Positions 44,512 through 55,705 of a DNA stretch of 64,000 bases are shown here, one piece after another. The notes below the pieces were generated by a model. That model did not search any database. It was not told the DNA's origin and saw nothing but the letters and a program-made list of their open reading frames with translations. The stretch covers positions 620,001 to 684,000 of the forward strand of contig JARKIF010000006.1 of the NCBI GenBank assembly GCA_029378245.1, in the 5' to 3' direction. Origin of the DNA: Roridomyces roridus (taxonomy: Eukaryota > Basidiomycota > Agaricomycetes > Agaricales > Mycenaceae). Position 1 is the first letter of the stretch, and each line of letters starts with the position of its first letter. The position numbers and the translations under genes were made by a program.

Positions 44512-46212
44512 ATGAACCCCTTCAAGCGTGAAGATCCCGGCTTCCTCTTGGTAGCAGCACATCTGACGATTCTTATAGTGCTATTGTGCACCTTTTTCTC
44601 CGTGCTCGTTGCGGGAATTTCGGTTCCCGGTGGGTTTCTCGATATCCTATTCGCCGAGGTCCGGAACTTATCATACAGAACAGATCGTGCCACCGACTCT
44701 ACGAGTCTCGTGCGACGCCAGGCTACCCTCGATTTTGCATCCTCCAAATGGATTTGGACTACAAACACCGCCGCCAACCAGGCTCACGCATTCCGCAAAG
44801 ACTTCACTCCTCCGCTTGGGAACTCCCTGATTGCGGCGGAGGTCATCATTGCCGGGGTCAACCGTCTGACTTTCTGGGTGAACGGCGAAATTATCGGCTC
44901 CACTGTAACTCAGGATTGGGCCGGCCGCTTCTGCGTGGACCTGGACCCGAGTTTCAACGTGTTTGCCGTCAACGCCTCGTCCACCAACACTCACGGGGGG
45001 TTTATTGCGACGATACTCCTCACATACTCTGACGGCACAACCGACACTCTCGTTTCTGACAGTAGCTGGTTGTCGGACGGGAATTCTGTACCCGATGGAT
45101 TCGCCGAGCAGGCGTTCGACGATACTACGTGGGTTCCCGCCACTGTCCGCGCAACATATGATGAGAGCGGCACCCTGTACGGCACTCCCCTAATCCCCAC
45201 CACTGCGCCCACGGTCAACTTGGAATTGGCGGGGTGGATTTGGACCGACGTCCTCTCCTCGGCAGGCACCGTCCCCAAAAGCACCCGCGTATTCCGGAGA
45301 ACATGGGCCCCGCCCACCGGCGGTGAACCCACCTCCGCAGACATCGTCATCACCGCCGACGGCCGATGTTCAAGTAGGGCTGGGCACCGTACCGTAACGG
45401 ACACGGCCGTTTTGGCACACGACCGACACATCACGGCCCGTGAAATGGAAGCAGATATGGCTGACGGTACGGCACGGTTCCGTATACGGCCGTATTTCCG
45501 TAACACGGCCGGAAATTGATGGTGAGTGCTTTCTCTGATTTCCTGCGTGGATATGATTATTGAACACTGGATTCATCAGCTCCTCGAGTCTAATTGACTC
45601 TTTCCGCTCATAACCACCCTCCTCGCGCAAAACATCGTCTGGAAATATCTGCCGCCGTCGACTTTGATAGGTGATGGCACATTGATGCGTTGATGGCGGT
45701 TGCCGTAAACATCAGCGATGCCCGCCGCAACCCGGGCAAGCCCGCCCACCCAAAGGAGACGCTATGTAGAATCTCGCACACCCTGTTGAATCAACTGGTG
45801 AGAGCATTCTGACGCAAATCTACCGTGCCGACGCTGTTGAGAAAAGATTGCCGAGGATGGCCGTATTACGGCCGTAACGGCCGTGTTTACACGGGAAATA
45901 CGGCACACGGCCGTGTTGGGTACGGGCCGTATGAACATCACTACCAGGGGCCCCGGCACGGCACCGTATCCGTACTACGGAGCCGTATTCCGTGTGATAC
46001 GATTACGGTGCCCAGCCCTATACACTTTATATGTGAACGGCGTCGAGATCGGGTCTGGCACAAACTGGGAAGTAGCAGGACACTACACAGTCAACTTTGC
46101 GCCTGGCACGACAGAGATCCTCGTCGCAGTGATAGCGAACAACCTTGCCACGAGTGCCGCTGGCGTTCTGATGGAGATGGAGGTCAACATGCTTCCGGGG
46201 GGGGCAGTTTAA
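44512..46212 (+). pseudogene. membrane-anchored lectin-like (galactose-binding-fold) protein, interrupted by a MITE
   Basis: The frame starts at the ATG at 44512, 60 bp after TATAAA (44452-44457). It encodes an N-terminal hydrophobic anchor (FLLVAAHLTILIVLLCTFFS) and two related modules. The first has SKWIWTTN, HAFRKDF, RLTFWVNGEIIGS and LLTYSDGTTDTLVSDSSW. The second starts LAGWIWTDVLS, RVFRRTW. This strand pattern resembles the beta-sandwich modules next to fungal glycoside hydrolases, but no catalytic domain is present. After ITADG the second module is cut by the element at 45377-46018. Its end resumes at about 46021 with YTLYVNGVEIGSG and finishes ..NMLPGGAV at 46212. Removing the MITE and one TA does not restore the frame exactly, so another small lesion or splicing must be invoked. 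Confidence 0.7.
45377..46018. mobile_element. Tc1/mariner-type MITE inserted in the lectin-like gene
   Basis: 642 bp with perfect 15-bp terminal inverted repeats (GGGCTGGGCACCGTA) flanked by TA on both sides (45375-45376 and 46019-46020). The subterminal parts are packed with ACGGCCGT-like motifs in both orientations. No transposase is encoded. Confidence 0.9.
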
Positions 46213-47081
46213 TGATTGTGTACAACTGTGCTGTTCAAATTGCAATGCAGATTTGTTCATGTCAGGTGTCTGCAGTTCCTTTTTTTGTGAGTGCCAACTG
46301 CGGGGAAAAAAATTCTCAGCGAACCTGTTCGAACCTCACACCGAACCTGTGGCGAACCGAACCCCAGGTGCGGTGCGGGGTTCGGAGATTTCGGAGAACC
46401 CAACCTTGGGGGATATTGTATTTCTTCTTCAATGTATGGCCCTAGACTTTGCTTGCTCAGGGCTGACCGTAATCTGGGATGTTGTCGGTCTGTACACGCG
46501 CATCGTGGTGAGTCGACGTGTCGCTACTAGTACAACACCGATCTCGTGATTCCACTGTACGCGAGGATGATCAGGACCGGTGATTATTGCATGTGAACTT
46601 AGATCCCGAATTTAGGGGTCTCGAAAATTTTGTCGGGACTTTGGTCCCCACCGCCGACAGAAATCTTGTCGGGATTCTGGCTCTGAGTTCAACCTAAATC
46701 TCTCGATGTCGGGACCCCGGATCAGAGTTCAATATGTCAAAATCAAGCCAAAATCACCAAAAAATTGCCAAAAAAATCCCTGAGCGCTCTTCCGGCCGGT
46801 TTCAACACGAAATTCTTTGATAGCCTCCGAGCCGTGGCGTAGGAGCTGGAGCCACAGGCTCGAAGCTCGATGATGGACGATTGATGGACGAACAATGGGC
46901 TAATGGTTACTGTGCAGTCGTGCCGCTGCAGTGCCGATGTCGGGACTTTGCATTAGACTGGAGTGTCAAGCAACTGACCATTGTCGGTGATAAGCAGTGT
47001 ACTTTTACACGCCGGGAATTTACGAAATATCGTGTTTCCAGCTTACAAGCAAGTCCCGGGAACAGTGAGGCATAACATCAA

Positions 47082-47957
47082 TGTTGAGGGTACATGTCCA
47101 CCTCGGGGCAGTGTATTAAACTCAAGGGCTTTGGGAATTAGTTGACGACTGTGTACTACTGCCCGAGAGTAACCAAGAGGATCAGAAGGGACTGCCCGTC
47201 CCACCTACCAACAGAGACAATACTCGAACCGTACTCACCGGGAGTTGAACCCGGGGAGATCAGACCAGACTATTACGAATGTTGCATTACCCAACCATTC
47301 AGGCACGCACGTAGGGGCCGGACGTCAGGAAACGTCTGCCGGAGACATATCAGAGATACTGAGAAAGAGAAGTTTGACAAGCCGCGAGTGCCGACTTTCG
47401 GCATCACCGGCTCCAAAGCCAACCGAGACACAATTATCGATGATGAGGCTCGGGCGGGTTGATTACCTGCCTAGCAAGCCCCCGGCAGACTGGTTCAGGC
47501 ATCTAAGGCAGAAGGAAACCTCCGGCCAGTCTGAGAGGGAAAGAGATAAACCGATGGAGCGTTCTGGAACTTCCGGCAGCACGTGAGGATCGACGGCTGA
47601 CTGAGGCATCAAGCACGCAATCCTGACGAACTGATCAGAAAGAGGAATGAGAGCTATGCCATTGGCCAGACGAGGCCTTGGCATCACAGATACCATATAT
47701 ATTCCTCAGTCCGCAAAATGTATAAAAGCCATAGCAAAACAGCATGTACAGTAGTAGATTTTACCCCTCCAATCTGTGAGACCAGTGCGGACAATAAATT
47801 GCTCAGAACACAACCTAGAGACTAGAGTTTGACTGAGCCCCGGCTAGTTAGCTTGAGACTGCGCGTTCGGACACGACGAGCTTGAACCCCCGAGAGTTAC
47901 CTTTGACGTTGTACCGAGGTTTTGACGGACGAGACGCCTGTCCTACTACCCCGAACA
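47082..47957 (+). repeat. possible solo LTR inside the hAT-like element
   Basis: Starts TGTTGAGGGTA and ends TACCCCGAACA, imperfect inverted TG...CA ends. It has TATAAAA near 47721 and AATAAA near 47795 in LTR-like order. I cannot find a target duplication; the right end runs into a CA microsatellite. No internal retrotransposon sequence is seen. Confidence 0.4.
47225..47312 (-). other. tRNA-like sequence (A- and B-box-like), not a functional tRNA
   Basis: On the minus strand a T-arm hairpin (CCGGG, TTCAACT, CCCGG) and an upstream TGCCTGAATGG resemble the B and A boxes of polymerase III genes at roughly tRNA spacing. The acceptor ends do not pair, so it is probably a tRNA relic or SINE head. 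Confidence 0.35.
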
Positions 47958-48882
47958 CACACACACGAGCATTGGATTGGTTGAGATTTAGATTGATTAG
48001 TGGTTGAGTTTGTGGTTGAGTTATCTCACTACATTCGATACTACACAGAGTTTCTATTTCACGGCCGCACCCTAGTGCACCGTTTCATCGGGACTTTGGA
48101 TCAGGGTTCACCGGCCGCCGGACCCCCTTTGTCGGGACTCTGGCCCATAGTTCGACGGGCCATCCGGGCAATTTGTCGGGACTCAGGATCTAAGTTCACA
48201 CAGCATAATCACCGGTCCTGGATGATCCTTCTGACTGTGAGGCTTGAGCGGGCGGCGTCATCTGTGAAAATCAAGTTGCGAAGCAATTGTCATGAGAAAA
48301 TTTATCTGTGCTGGGGCACAAAACGCTGAGCAAAATGCGGTGTACCTCAATGAACACGAGTACCGGTATACCTGTGTGTGAAGCTTCGAGTCCTCTCGGA
48401 GTGAAGCACACAAGTTGTTGTAAGGGCTTTGCAGAAGCAACCAGAAAGAACGGGGGAAAATATCCTTAGTTCAGTACAAAGTCAAAGTACTACGGACTTT
48501 TATACTGTACGAGGAGGCTGTTCACGACTGCGCCGCAGTCGAGGCACAGCCAGTACAAGCTGTGAAGAGCTGTGAGGAGGATGACTGCGGCGGCCTATGA
48601 TCACCGCGCCCTTACACTGTGCGGCGTTCCGCGGACATCCGTCGTGCAACACGATTCGCACTCGACACTGACTCGTCTCGCCGGGGTTGTCGCGTTGCCA
48701 ACTTGCAATACCGTCAGTTCTCCAACTCCGAGTCTCCGCCATGAACGTGGTCTCTGCATTGCCAAATAAAAAGGATAAGCCTGAGTTCGAGGCATATATG
48801 TTGTCGGAGCGTTCGGCAATGTGCCAGAAGGAGTGATATGTCTATTTTCGACAAATTTTCGGACTCTTCGGAGTATCTTACT

Positions 48883-51104
48883 TCAGGACACATACGGAAC
48901 GACAACCAACGGCAGCTGTCCTCTCTTACCTTTCTCACCCAGCACAAACGGTTTCTTCACCGGCGTCGAAGTATACCCAATTTCCTCTGCCGGGCGGAAT
49001 TCAAACGCCCGTACGAGCGTGAACAGCAGGGCTTTGATCTCGATGAGGGAGAATCGGAAGCCGATGCAATTGTGTGGGCCTACTCGGGGTTTGAAGTTCA
49101 GTTTCGCAGGTGTGAGAGAAGCGAAGAGTCGGGACGCACCGGAGATGAAGGTGAGGAGATGTGCCCATACACCTGGGATGGTGAGGGCTACTTCGGGGAG
49201 GTCATCCCAGCGCTCTGGCCTAGAAACGGAGCGTCAGAATCGAGGTTGAACTGTAGCAAGTTGGGAGTGTTCCGAACCTGAACTCTTCGGCGTCCTCGCC
49301 CCAAAGTTCTTTGTCATAATGCACACATGCGATGGGAATGCGTATCACGGTCCCCTTACGAATTCTGGGAGAAGTGAGATGCAAGCTGAAAGCGAGGACA
49401 AGAGCCACGCACGATATCGAGCTGTACGTTCGACCATTTCGATCGGCGTATGATTTCCTTAGAGGTAGTACATCGTCCGCCATCGCCTGTCGAATAGTAT
49501 ATTCCACGGGTGAGTGGAGACGCATCGATTCGCGCACTGGTGCCAGCTGAATCAATTCAACATGGGCCGAGTGGTAATCAACTCACCGACGTTCTCGAGA
49601 TACTCGAGCGAGTTTAATTCATCCATGGAGGGATTCTCGGTGTTCAGAGTCAAGAGTTCCTCGCGGAGCTTCGACTGCACTGAAGGATTGAGGGAAAGGG
49701 CATACAACACCCATGCAGTTGCGGTACTCGACGTCTCGTGGCCCGCAAGGAAGAACGTTGGAATTTCTATCGGATATTCCAGTCAGCCTGATGGAGGAAG
49801 AAATGGAACTGCGACTCACGAGCCACGACCTCCGCATCGGTGAGCCGCTGGTCCTTCGGTACGTCTGCGGACAGGTTCGCTCGGACCATGATAGAAAGCA
49901 GGTCTCGGCTCGACCGCCCCTCCGCGCCGCTTGATTTAGCCTCCACCGCCGCAGCCTTGCTGTCCGCGAGGAGATGATGTGCGATGGCGAGCATCTTGGT
50001 TCGCGCTACATGCACTGCTCTGCCTTCCCGGTAAAGCCTACCCAGCGGAGGCCCCAGTTGAGGAAGCTAGACAAGAAGCAAACGCAATACGTACCACAAA
50101 ACGGAGAATCGGGAATAAAGCCCGGAGAACTCCAGACATGGGGGATTGTAGCAGCCCGGCGAACGCCTCTTGTAGCTCGTCCTTCTCCTCCCCGGCATTG
50201 TTATAATTGTCGAGGGCGTTGAAATTGTAGTTGAACCCGGCTAGACCGATGACGTCCAGTGTCATTTTGCGCAGTCCGCTGTAGACGTCGATTTTAGAAT
50301 CAGAGATGAGCTCTCGGGCCCATATGTTCCGAAGCTCGAGGCATTTTGAGTCTGAGAAATTGTCACCGGGAGCTGAATCCCACCTGGATTGATTTCTCGT
50401 TGAATATCTCGGTTTGCGCCCTGAGTTGGGGTATCCCGAACGCTGGATTCTGCGGTGCAGGAATAAATGCCCGTGGATGAACCCAGGTAGCCCACATACG
50501 ATGATCTTCCGCTGCGGAACCGATTGCTCAGCATCCAAAGACTTGACTGAATCAAACTCACATGACGTTTGTGCTCCTCGTCTTCAACAGAGAGAAGCCC
50601 TAGCCATCAATTAGTGAAGTCCGATGAGATGAAAACTCACACACCGCCTCCAAGGAGTTCCGTTACGACTCGTTTCGACAACGGACCCTTCTGATACAAT
50701 TGATCATTGGCCAGGATATATCCTAACGCCTTCGTATCCGTTGTGAAAAGTTCTCTGCTCTGCTTCCATTAGTTCTTGCTAGAAGAGGGGAGAGCTTACA
50801 TTGAAGAGACCCCTGAACTGATAATTCGTGCCGAATTCCTGACGCCATTCGTATGTGATGCGAACATCGTCCTGCAATCGTTGTTAGCATGCAGGAAATC
50901 GTACGATTGTGGGACACTGCGTGCATTCATCGCTTTCATATGCCCCAAAAGAGGCCATGCGCCCCTGGGCCCGGGGAGATTGCGGAGAGAAGATGTGAAC
51001 TCTTCCTGAAGGATTGTAACCAGCTTGAAGACCAGATACGCGGCAGCGAGCGTCCCTGCGAGGGGAGCCAGCAGATGGGAGGACGTGGCCGTGGAATCGA
51101 GCAT
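48883..51104 (-). CDS. cytochrome P450 monooxygenase
   Basis: A microsomal heme monooxygenase of the fungal CYP superfamily. The start at 51104 gives a membrane anchor ([20 protein letters not shown]) and the proline hinge [14 protein letters not shown]. Across about ten short introns come the I-helix AGHETSS, the K-helix ExxR in [33 protein letters not shown] and the heme ligand loop [17 protein letters not shown]. The last intron (gtgcgt...gagtag near 49080-49140) is placed so that FISG joins PHNCIG. The frame ends [10 protein letters not shown] at 48883-48885. All key residues are present, so the gene should be functional. The substrate cannot be read from the sequence. Confidence 0.88.
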
Positions 51105-51536
51105 GGGAGACAGGTGAGAGAAAGGGGTGACAGCATGGATACGTGCGATCAGTGACACTTGGAACGGTTCTAATTACGATTCGATGTCGTTCACTGAATT
51201 TCAGCGGCGCTTTTGGTGGGAGATATCTCCACGTGAGCTCGGGTCTGTTCGCCGCGGTGATCTTTTTCGAAAATGTTCAATTCACTGACAGGGCTTTCGG
51301 TCCAGAATCGCGGGAACACGAGGTACCACAGAGCAAGACTGACAGGACGTGCGAAGGTGCTCCATTTTTGAGCGACAAGTGCGCGAGAATGATGCCCAAT
51401 TCTGAGACAGCTGCCGAGTATCGGAGCAACCGCCGACGATCGTTCCGGACTGAAACAGCGACACAACATAATGACTGCTAAAGAAAGTGATAAGCTCGTT
51501 CGGTCGAATATCTCCACGAAAAAGAGGCAAAACAAC
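51105..51536. other. short intergenic region between P450 and F-box-like gene
   Basis: About 430 bp between two genes both on the minus strand. It should contain the P450 promoter. No TATA box stands out. Confidence 0.3.
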
Positions 51537-53309
51537 TCAGGATAAGAGAGATCTTGTATAGGTCACAATTCCGACCATCACCGCCTCGCGGTCGGCTCCG
51601 GTGGGCGGCACGATGCGGAAGACGTGGCCCATGTTATACGCGACTCGGTCTCCCGGCTGGCATAAAATCTCAGTAGCATTTACAGCGAAAGCAACATCTC
51701 GTACCTCACTCTCATCCTCATGGGGGTCGCTCAAGCCGATAACACCGACCACAACCTCACGCAGGCGAAGTAATACGGGCACCAACAGACGGTTCAATGC
51801 GTCCCGCACGCCCTCGAGGTCCTGGAAAAGAATCTCGTCGCCCCGGGCGCCAGGGAGTGCCAGCCGTAGGTGTATCTTCAAGTATTCGAGGCCAATAAGC
51901 GTCGTCAAACCAATCAAGTCGCCCTGCGTGCGCTTTCAATCACCTACTGCTCAGAAGGAAACAATACCAGCACTCACAGCCGTCATGATATGCAATTCCA
52001 AATGTGTCAACCGCGGAGCCCTCTGCGCAATCAACTGGACCTGTGACAATGGTAGCCCGAAAAAGCTGAACTCGTCGTCATTCTCCACGAGAGCGTGAAG
52101 AAAGGTCGGGTTGTAATGAATAGGACGATTCACCAGCGCGAGATGTGAAAGGCTCGGCGCGTGGAGCAGGAGGGCCGCGAGGATAGCGTCCGTGTTCGCA
52201 ATCGGGTTTGCTACATCGTTGTTTCCTTCCGCATAGTCCTCGTCGTACAGGGAAATCGCCACCTGCTGTAGCGGGCGGGTTCCATCACAAGTTTTGAGGA
52301 AATCGTGCGTATGTCCTGCGAAGACTTCCAACAGCGGGAGTGCATCCCGGGGAAGGGCCGTGCGTCCGAGTGGTATGCTGACGTCACGGAGCGATGCATG
52401 GGTGGCGAGGAAGGGCCGGAAATCTGCCTCTTGACCGTCATCCAGGGCATTCAGAAACAATCTGATCCTGGCTGCCTCGAGGCAGGGGAAGTGCAGCGCG
52501 TTGATGGCGGAGATGATCTTGGAATGGCCAATGTTGGTCCACGTAACGTAAGGTCGATATGCAAGGTCGTCAACCCCGGCGAGACTGACGGTACTAGACA
52601 CAGGGACCGGAGGAAAGATTCAACAAGTGAATCGTCCCAGTTGCCTGGATAGTATGATTGAGCAGTTATACCACAAGGTAGGACATGACTCACCATGATG
52701 AATTGGCTCCTTATATACGAGAGATTTCAGGCCGGGTATTTCCAGAAACTGCGGCGATGATGAGAGCACGAACCCCGCAAGTAAGACCGAGGACGCACCT
52801 GGAACTTCGTCTGGCGCATGGAAGGGTACAAATCAAAGGGACAGATTAGAATTTCCTGCAAGCAACCGAAATCTGGTCGCTTCCGCAACAGCGAGACCAC
52901 CGTGTCGGTGAAAAACACGAAGCGATGATTGTCCGTCGCTGGCATATTCCGCAGTCCGAGACAGCGACACACTGAGTAATTCCTCGACTCTGCTGATAGT
53001 CAATGAGGCATCCCGGTCGTTTTTTTGGAGGATACCGGGAAACCAAAAGTAGAGCTTGAGTTCCCGGATCAGAGTTGCAGGATGCGTGAGATTCGCAGAT
53101 CGGCGATTGTGCGGAAGATGTAGGGTTTCGATGAGCTTGAGCCCCCGTTCGGTGCCATCTTGGTCGTGAGTCATGTCGATGCACGAGTAGAGTCCAGGCA
53201 TGAGTTGGACGTGGTGCATCCGCGAGGTGGCACACAAGCTGGAGAGGGCAGATTTCGGCAGATGATCTGCGATGTGCAGCTTGAGTTCGAGGGCGAGGTC
53301 TGTTCTCAT
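51537..53309 (-). CDS. F-box/LRR-like protein, function unknown
   Basis: The start MRTDLALELKLHIADHLPKS looks like a degenerate F-box (L-P-x-E-L-x-x-x-I-x-x-x-L). It is followed by leucine-rich segments such as LKLIETLHLPHNRR and ATLIRELKLYFWFPG. Later exons carry YVTWTNIGHSKIISAINALH, LQQVAISLYDEDYAEGN and LTHLELHIMTAVS, ending VTYTRSLLS at 51537. Such proteins are abundant in Agaricomycetes and, where studied, serve as SCF ubiquitin-ligase adaptors. Introns lie near 52803 and 52695 and around 51940. Near 52560 the reading frame must change (LTTLHID to YVTWTNI) with no normal intron that I can place, so the gene may carry a one-base lesion. Confidence 0.6.
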
Positions 53310-53768
53310 CGTGGTGAAAAGGATCGAGCGGCGAGCCTGATGGCTTACGGCACTTTTCGTCGTGCAAATACCGATGACATTTGATCCGATACGAGACACG
53401 ACTGCTTGCTTTCTCTCACCCACCACGCACCCGGCGGCGACTTGCAAGAACTGGCGGCTTTCCCTCACTTGTGGCTGCATGCGACTTCACGAAGCTTGAC
53501 GGATATCCAACCGCCGACGGGCTACGACGATTGTTTCAAGGATTGGCAAGATTTTCGCGCCGGATCTGGACTCCGGAGGAACAAGCTCCGCCCTACCCTT
53601 CCGAGATCTGCTCTGCATAATCTCGTCAATCGTCCATTGTTCTGGATCTTGAAACTTCTGCATACTAGTAGTACAATCAAGTAAGTAAAAGATACAATGG
53701 CTACGATACGATATGTATTAGTCTTGGATTATTCACCATTTTTACAGGCCTTCGTCGTCTCGTTGGAC

Positions 53769-54764
53769 TCACACCTTCAGCCCCCTCAACTCTTTAACAA
53801 CCGTCGCCTCATCCGCGTTCCACCCGCCCGACCACCCCACCTCGGACCTCGTCATGACACTGCGCCGGATTGGATCCTGATTCTGTTTACTGCGGCTCCC
53901 GTTGCGTCGGACGGTGGCAAAGCGCGAGGGCGGGAACACCGTGGGCGACGCAGGTGGGGACTCGGTGGCCATGGACCGCGTAGTCGACGTCACACCAACG
54001 CTGCTCCGCGTCGACGATATCGAGTTGGAAGGCCGATGCTTGGACGAGTACGTCGAATCGTGCGAGGGTTTCTCGTGATCAGAAGAGCCCGAGCGAGTGT
54101 CCCACCACCCCGAGCTACTCCCCATCGACGAGATGGATGAGATAGACGAGAGCGAGGGCTTCTCCGTCGTCGTCCGGCTAGTGACCGATTGAACTCGGTG
54201 ACGTTTCGTCGCCACGGTGGGTGTGCGTGACGTGGGACTTGGGGCTGAGGAGGGAATTCCGAATACGAGCTCGGGCGGGACGGGCTCGCCCAGCCTACGT
54301 GTCAGACGCGCGATCTTTCGACGACGTGATTCGGTTGAGGTGGCATCGAGTGGGAGGGGTGGCGTACAGGCGTCGTCGGCGGTCCGACTCCGTGTGTGGG
54401 TAGCCGATTTCAAAGTTGGCAGTGCGCTGGAAGCTGGTGCGGATTGGATTCGTACCAACAGCGTAGGTCGGCGGGGTCTCCACTTTGACTTGGGTTTCGC
54501 CTCCGTGCTGGATGGGGATGGGGGATGGGGAGCGGGGACGAGGGTGATGGTCGACGTGGGTTCATCCTCGACGTCGGTGTCACGAAAGGCAGACCCGATA
54601 TCTGGGCAGCGCAGATTGGGCATCGGCGGAGGCGTGGAGTCAAGCAGAAGCGGCGGAGTGCCCAGCAAGGCGCTTAGCTTGCGGTGGGAGCGCATGAGTC
54701 GTAGCCGTTGAGGTTTGTCGAGGTCGTGTGTCGTGGGCGGCACTGCTGCCGCCGACGCCGTCAT
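53769..54764 (-). CDS. intrinsically disordered Ser/Arg-rich protein (331 aa)
   Basis: A single open frame with no intron. It is low-complexity in Ser, Thr, Pro and Arg, without a signal peptide or membrane segment. Ordered-looking islands are LMRSHRKLSALLGTPPLLLD near the N-terminus and RRRKIARLTRRLGEPVPPEL near residue 150. The latter resembles a short conserved motif I associate with basidiomycete hypothetical proteins. The C-terminus ends GWSGGWNADEATVVKELRGL, also motif-like. Serines next to basic residues suggest a regulatory, phosphorylated protein. No enzymatic function can be claimed. A GA microsatellite lies just upstream of the start (about 54788-54800). Confidence 0.65.
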   Translation of the reverse strand: MTASAAAVPPTTHDLDKPQRLRLMRSHRKLSALLGTPPLLLDSTPPPMPNLRCPDIGSAFRDTDVEDEPTSTITLVPAPHPPSPSSTEAKPKSKWRPRRPTLLVRIQSAPASSALPTLKSATHTRSRTADDACTPPLPLDATSTESRRRKIARLTRRLGEPVPPELVFGIPSSAPSPTSRTPTVATKRHRVQSVTSRTTTEKPSLSSISSISSMGSSSGWWDTRSGSSDHEKPSHDSTYSSKHRPSNSISSTRSSVGVTSTTRSMATESPPASPTVFPPSRFATVRRNGSRSKQNQDPIRRSVMTRSEVGWSGGWNADEATVVKELRGLKV

Positions 54765-55705
54765 TGTGGGCGTTGGTCGTAGAAGGCGAGAGAGAGAGAG
54801 AAGGAAAAAGGCAAATTTGATCGACGGAGCTGTGTTGTATGATCAGCAGACTCGGGTTTGAAATTAGTGAAACGCGTACAACAAAAGCGGGGGTGGCGAT
54901 GTGGTGGAGTAAGACAAGGCTAGACCATAGACACGAATCCGACTATTCAGTATCAATTCAAGGGTCTTCCCTCACTCGGGTGTTGCCTCTGAGGTCGGAG
55001 TTTCAATCACTTGAAACGCGTGCCTGTTAGACGGAAATTCGGGCAGGATCCGAGAACTCCAAGTCAATTCGGGTTTCTAGCCGTTGTCAGGGTTACGCTG
55101 TGCTGGAAATACCAAAGCACCACTCCATTCATTCATTTGTACTACTCTGTGCAGGTATATATCACTGGTATGACGTAGATTACTTGCCAGTCAATTTCAT
55201 AACGCCAGAGGCAACACTTTGCTGAGGCTCAGATTCACAAGCAGTAAATGTATCACGATCACGATTTGATTCGAATACTTCTTTGCGGGACGTCCGAAAC
55301 GATGATGCAGATCATGCGATAAGAATGTGTAGGGATTCACGGGTAGTTCCGTTTTTCGGCTCTGACTCCGCGGATCGGCATCGGAACTCGAAGTGAAGTC
55401 ATCTGACAAGGAGAGATAGGACGGATGCGAGCAATGATCGAGACTCGGGGGTCATTGATTATTCATTTCCATGGACGACGAGTTCAGACCGCGAAGGGCT
55501 GGGGCGAACAATGAGAAAGCGGGGTACTGAAAAGAATCCCTCGCGTGAAGTCAGGTTCCACCCGTGTTGCAAAAAGCGATTACACATATCCGAGAATATT
55601 AATACACTTCCTGCGGTTCGAACCAACGCGGAACGTCAAAACGGCACATGATGCATGATCATGATCGATGGATGACGAGATCAGCACCTCTTGTTCCTCA
55701 CCACC
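54765..55705. other. intergenic region between divergent genes
   Basis: 940 bp holding the promoters of the disordered-protein gene and the F-box gene. Only short unsupported frames are present. Confidence 0.3.

Larger units (their letters stand above)
46573..48219. mobile_element. non-autonomous TIR transposon, hAT-like (8-bp target duplication)
   Basis: 1647 bp. The ends are perfect inverted repeats over 15 bp (AGGACCGGTGATTAT), and similarity continues for about 20 bp more through GTGAACTTAGATCC. The 8-bp sequence GGATGATC flanks it directly at 46565-46572 and 48220-48227. Repeats of a TCGGGACTNTGG...AGTTCA phrase crowd both subterminal zones (46620-46740 and 48085-48205). An 8-bp duplication is typical of hAT elements, but the ends do not show the usual CAGGG, so the superfamily is tentative. 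No transposase frame is present. Confidence 0.8.

Noticed and set aside
54217..54711. 164-codon plus-strand frame
   Set aside because: Antisense to the disordered-protein gene, whose frame is longer and has motif-like ends.
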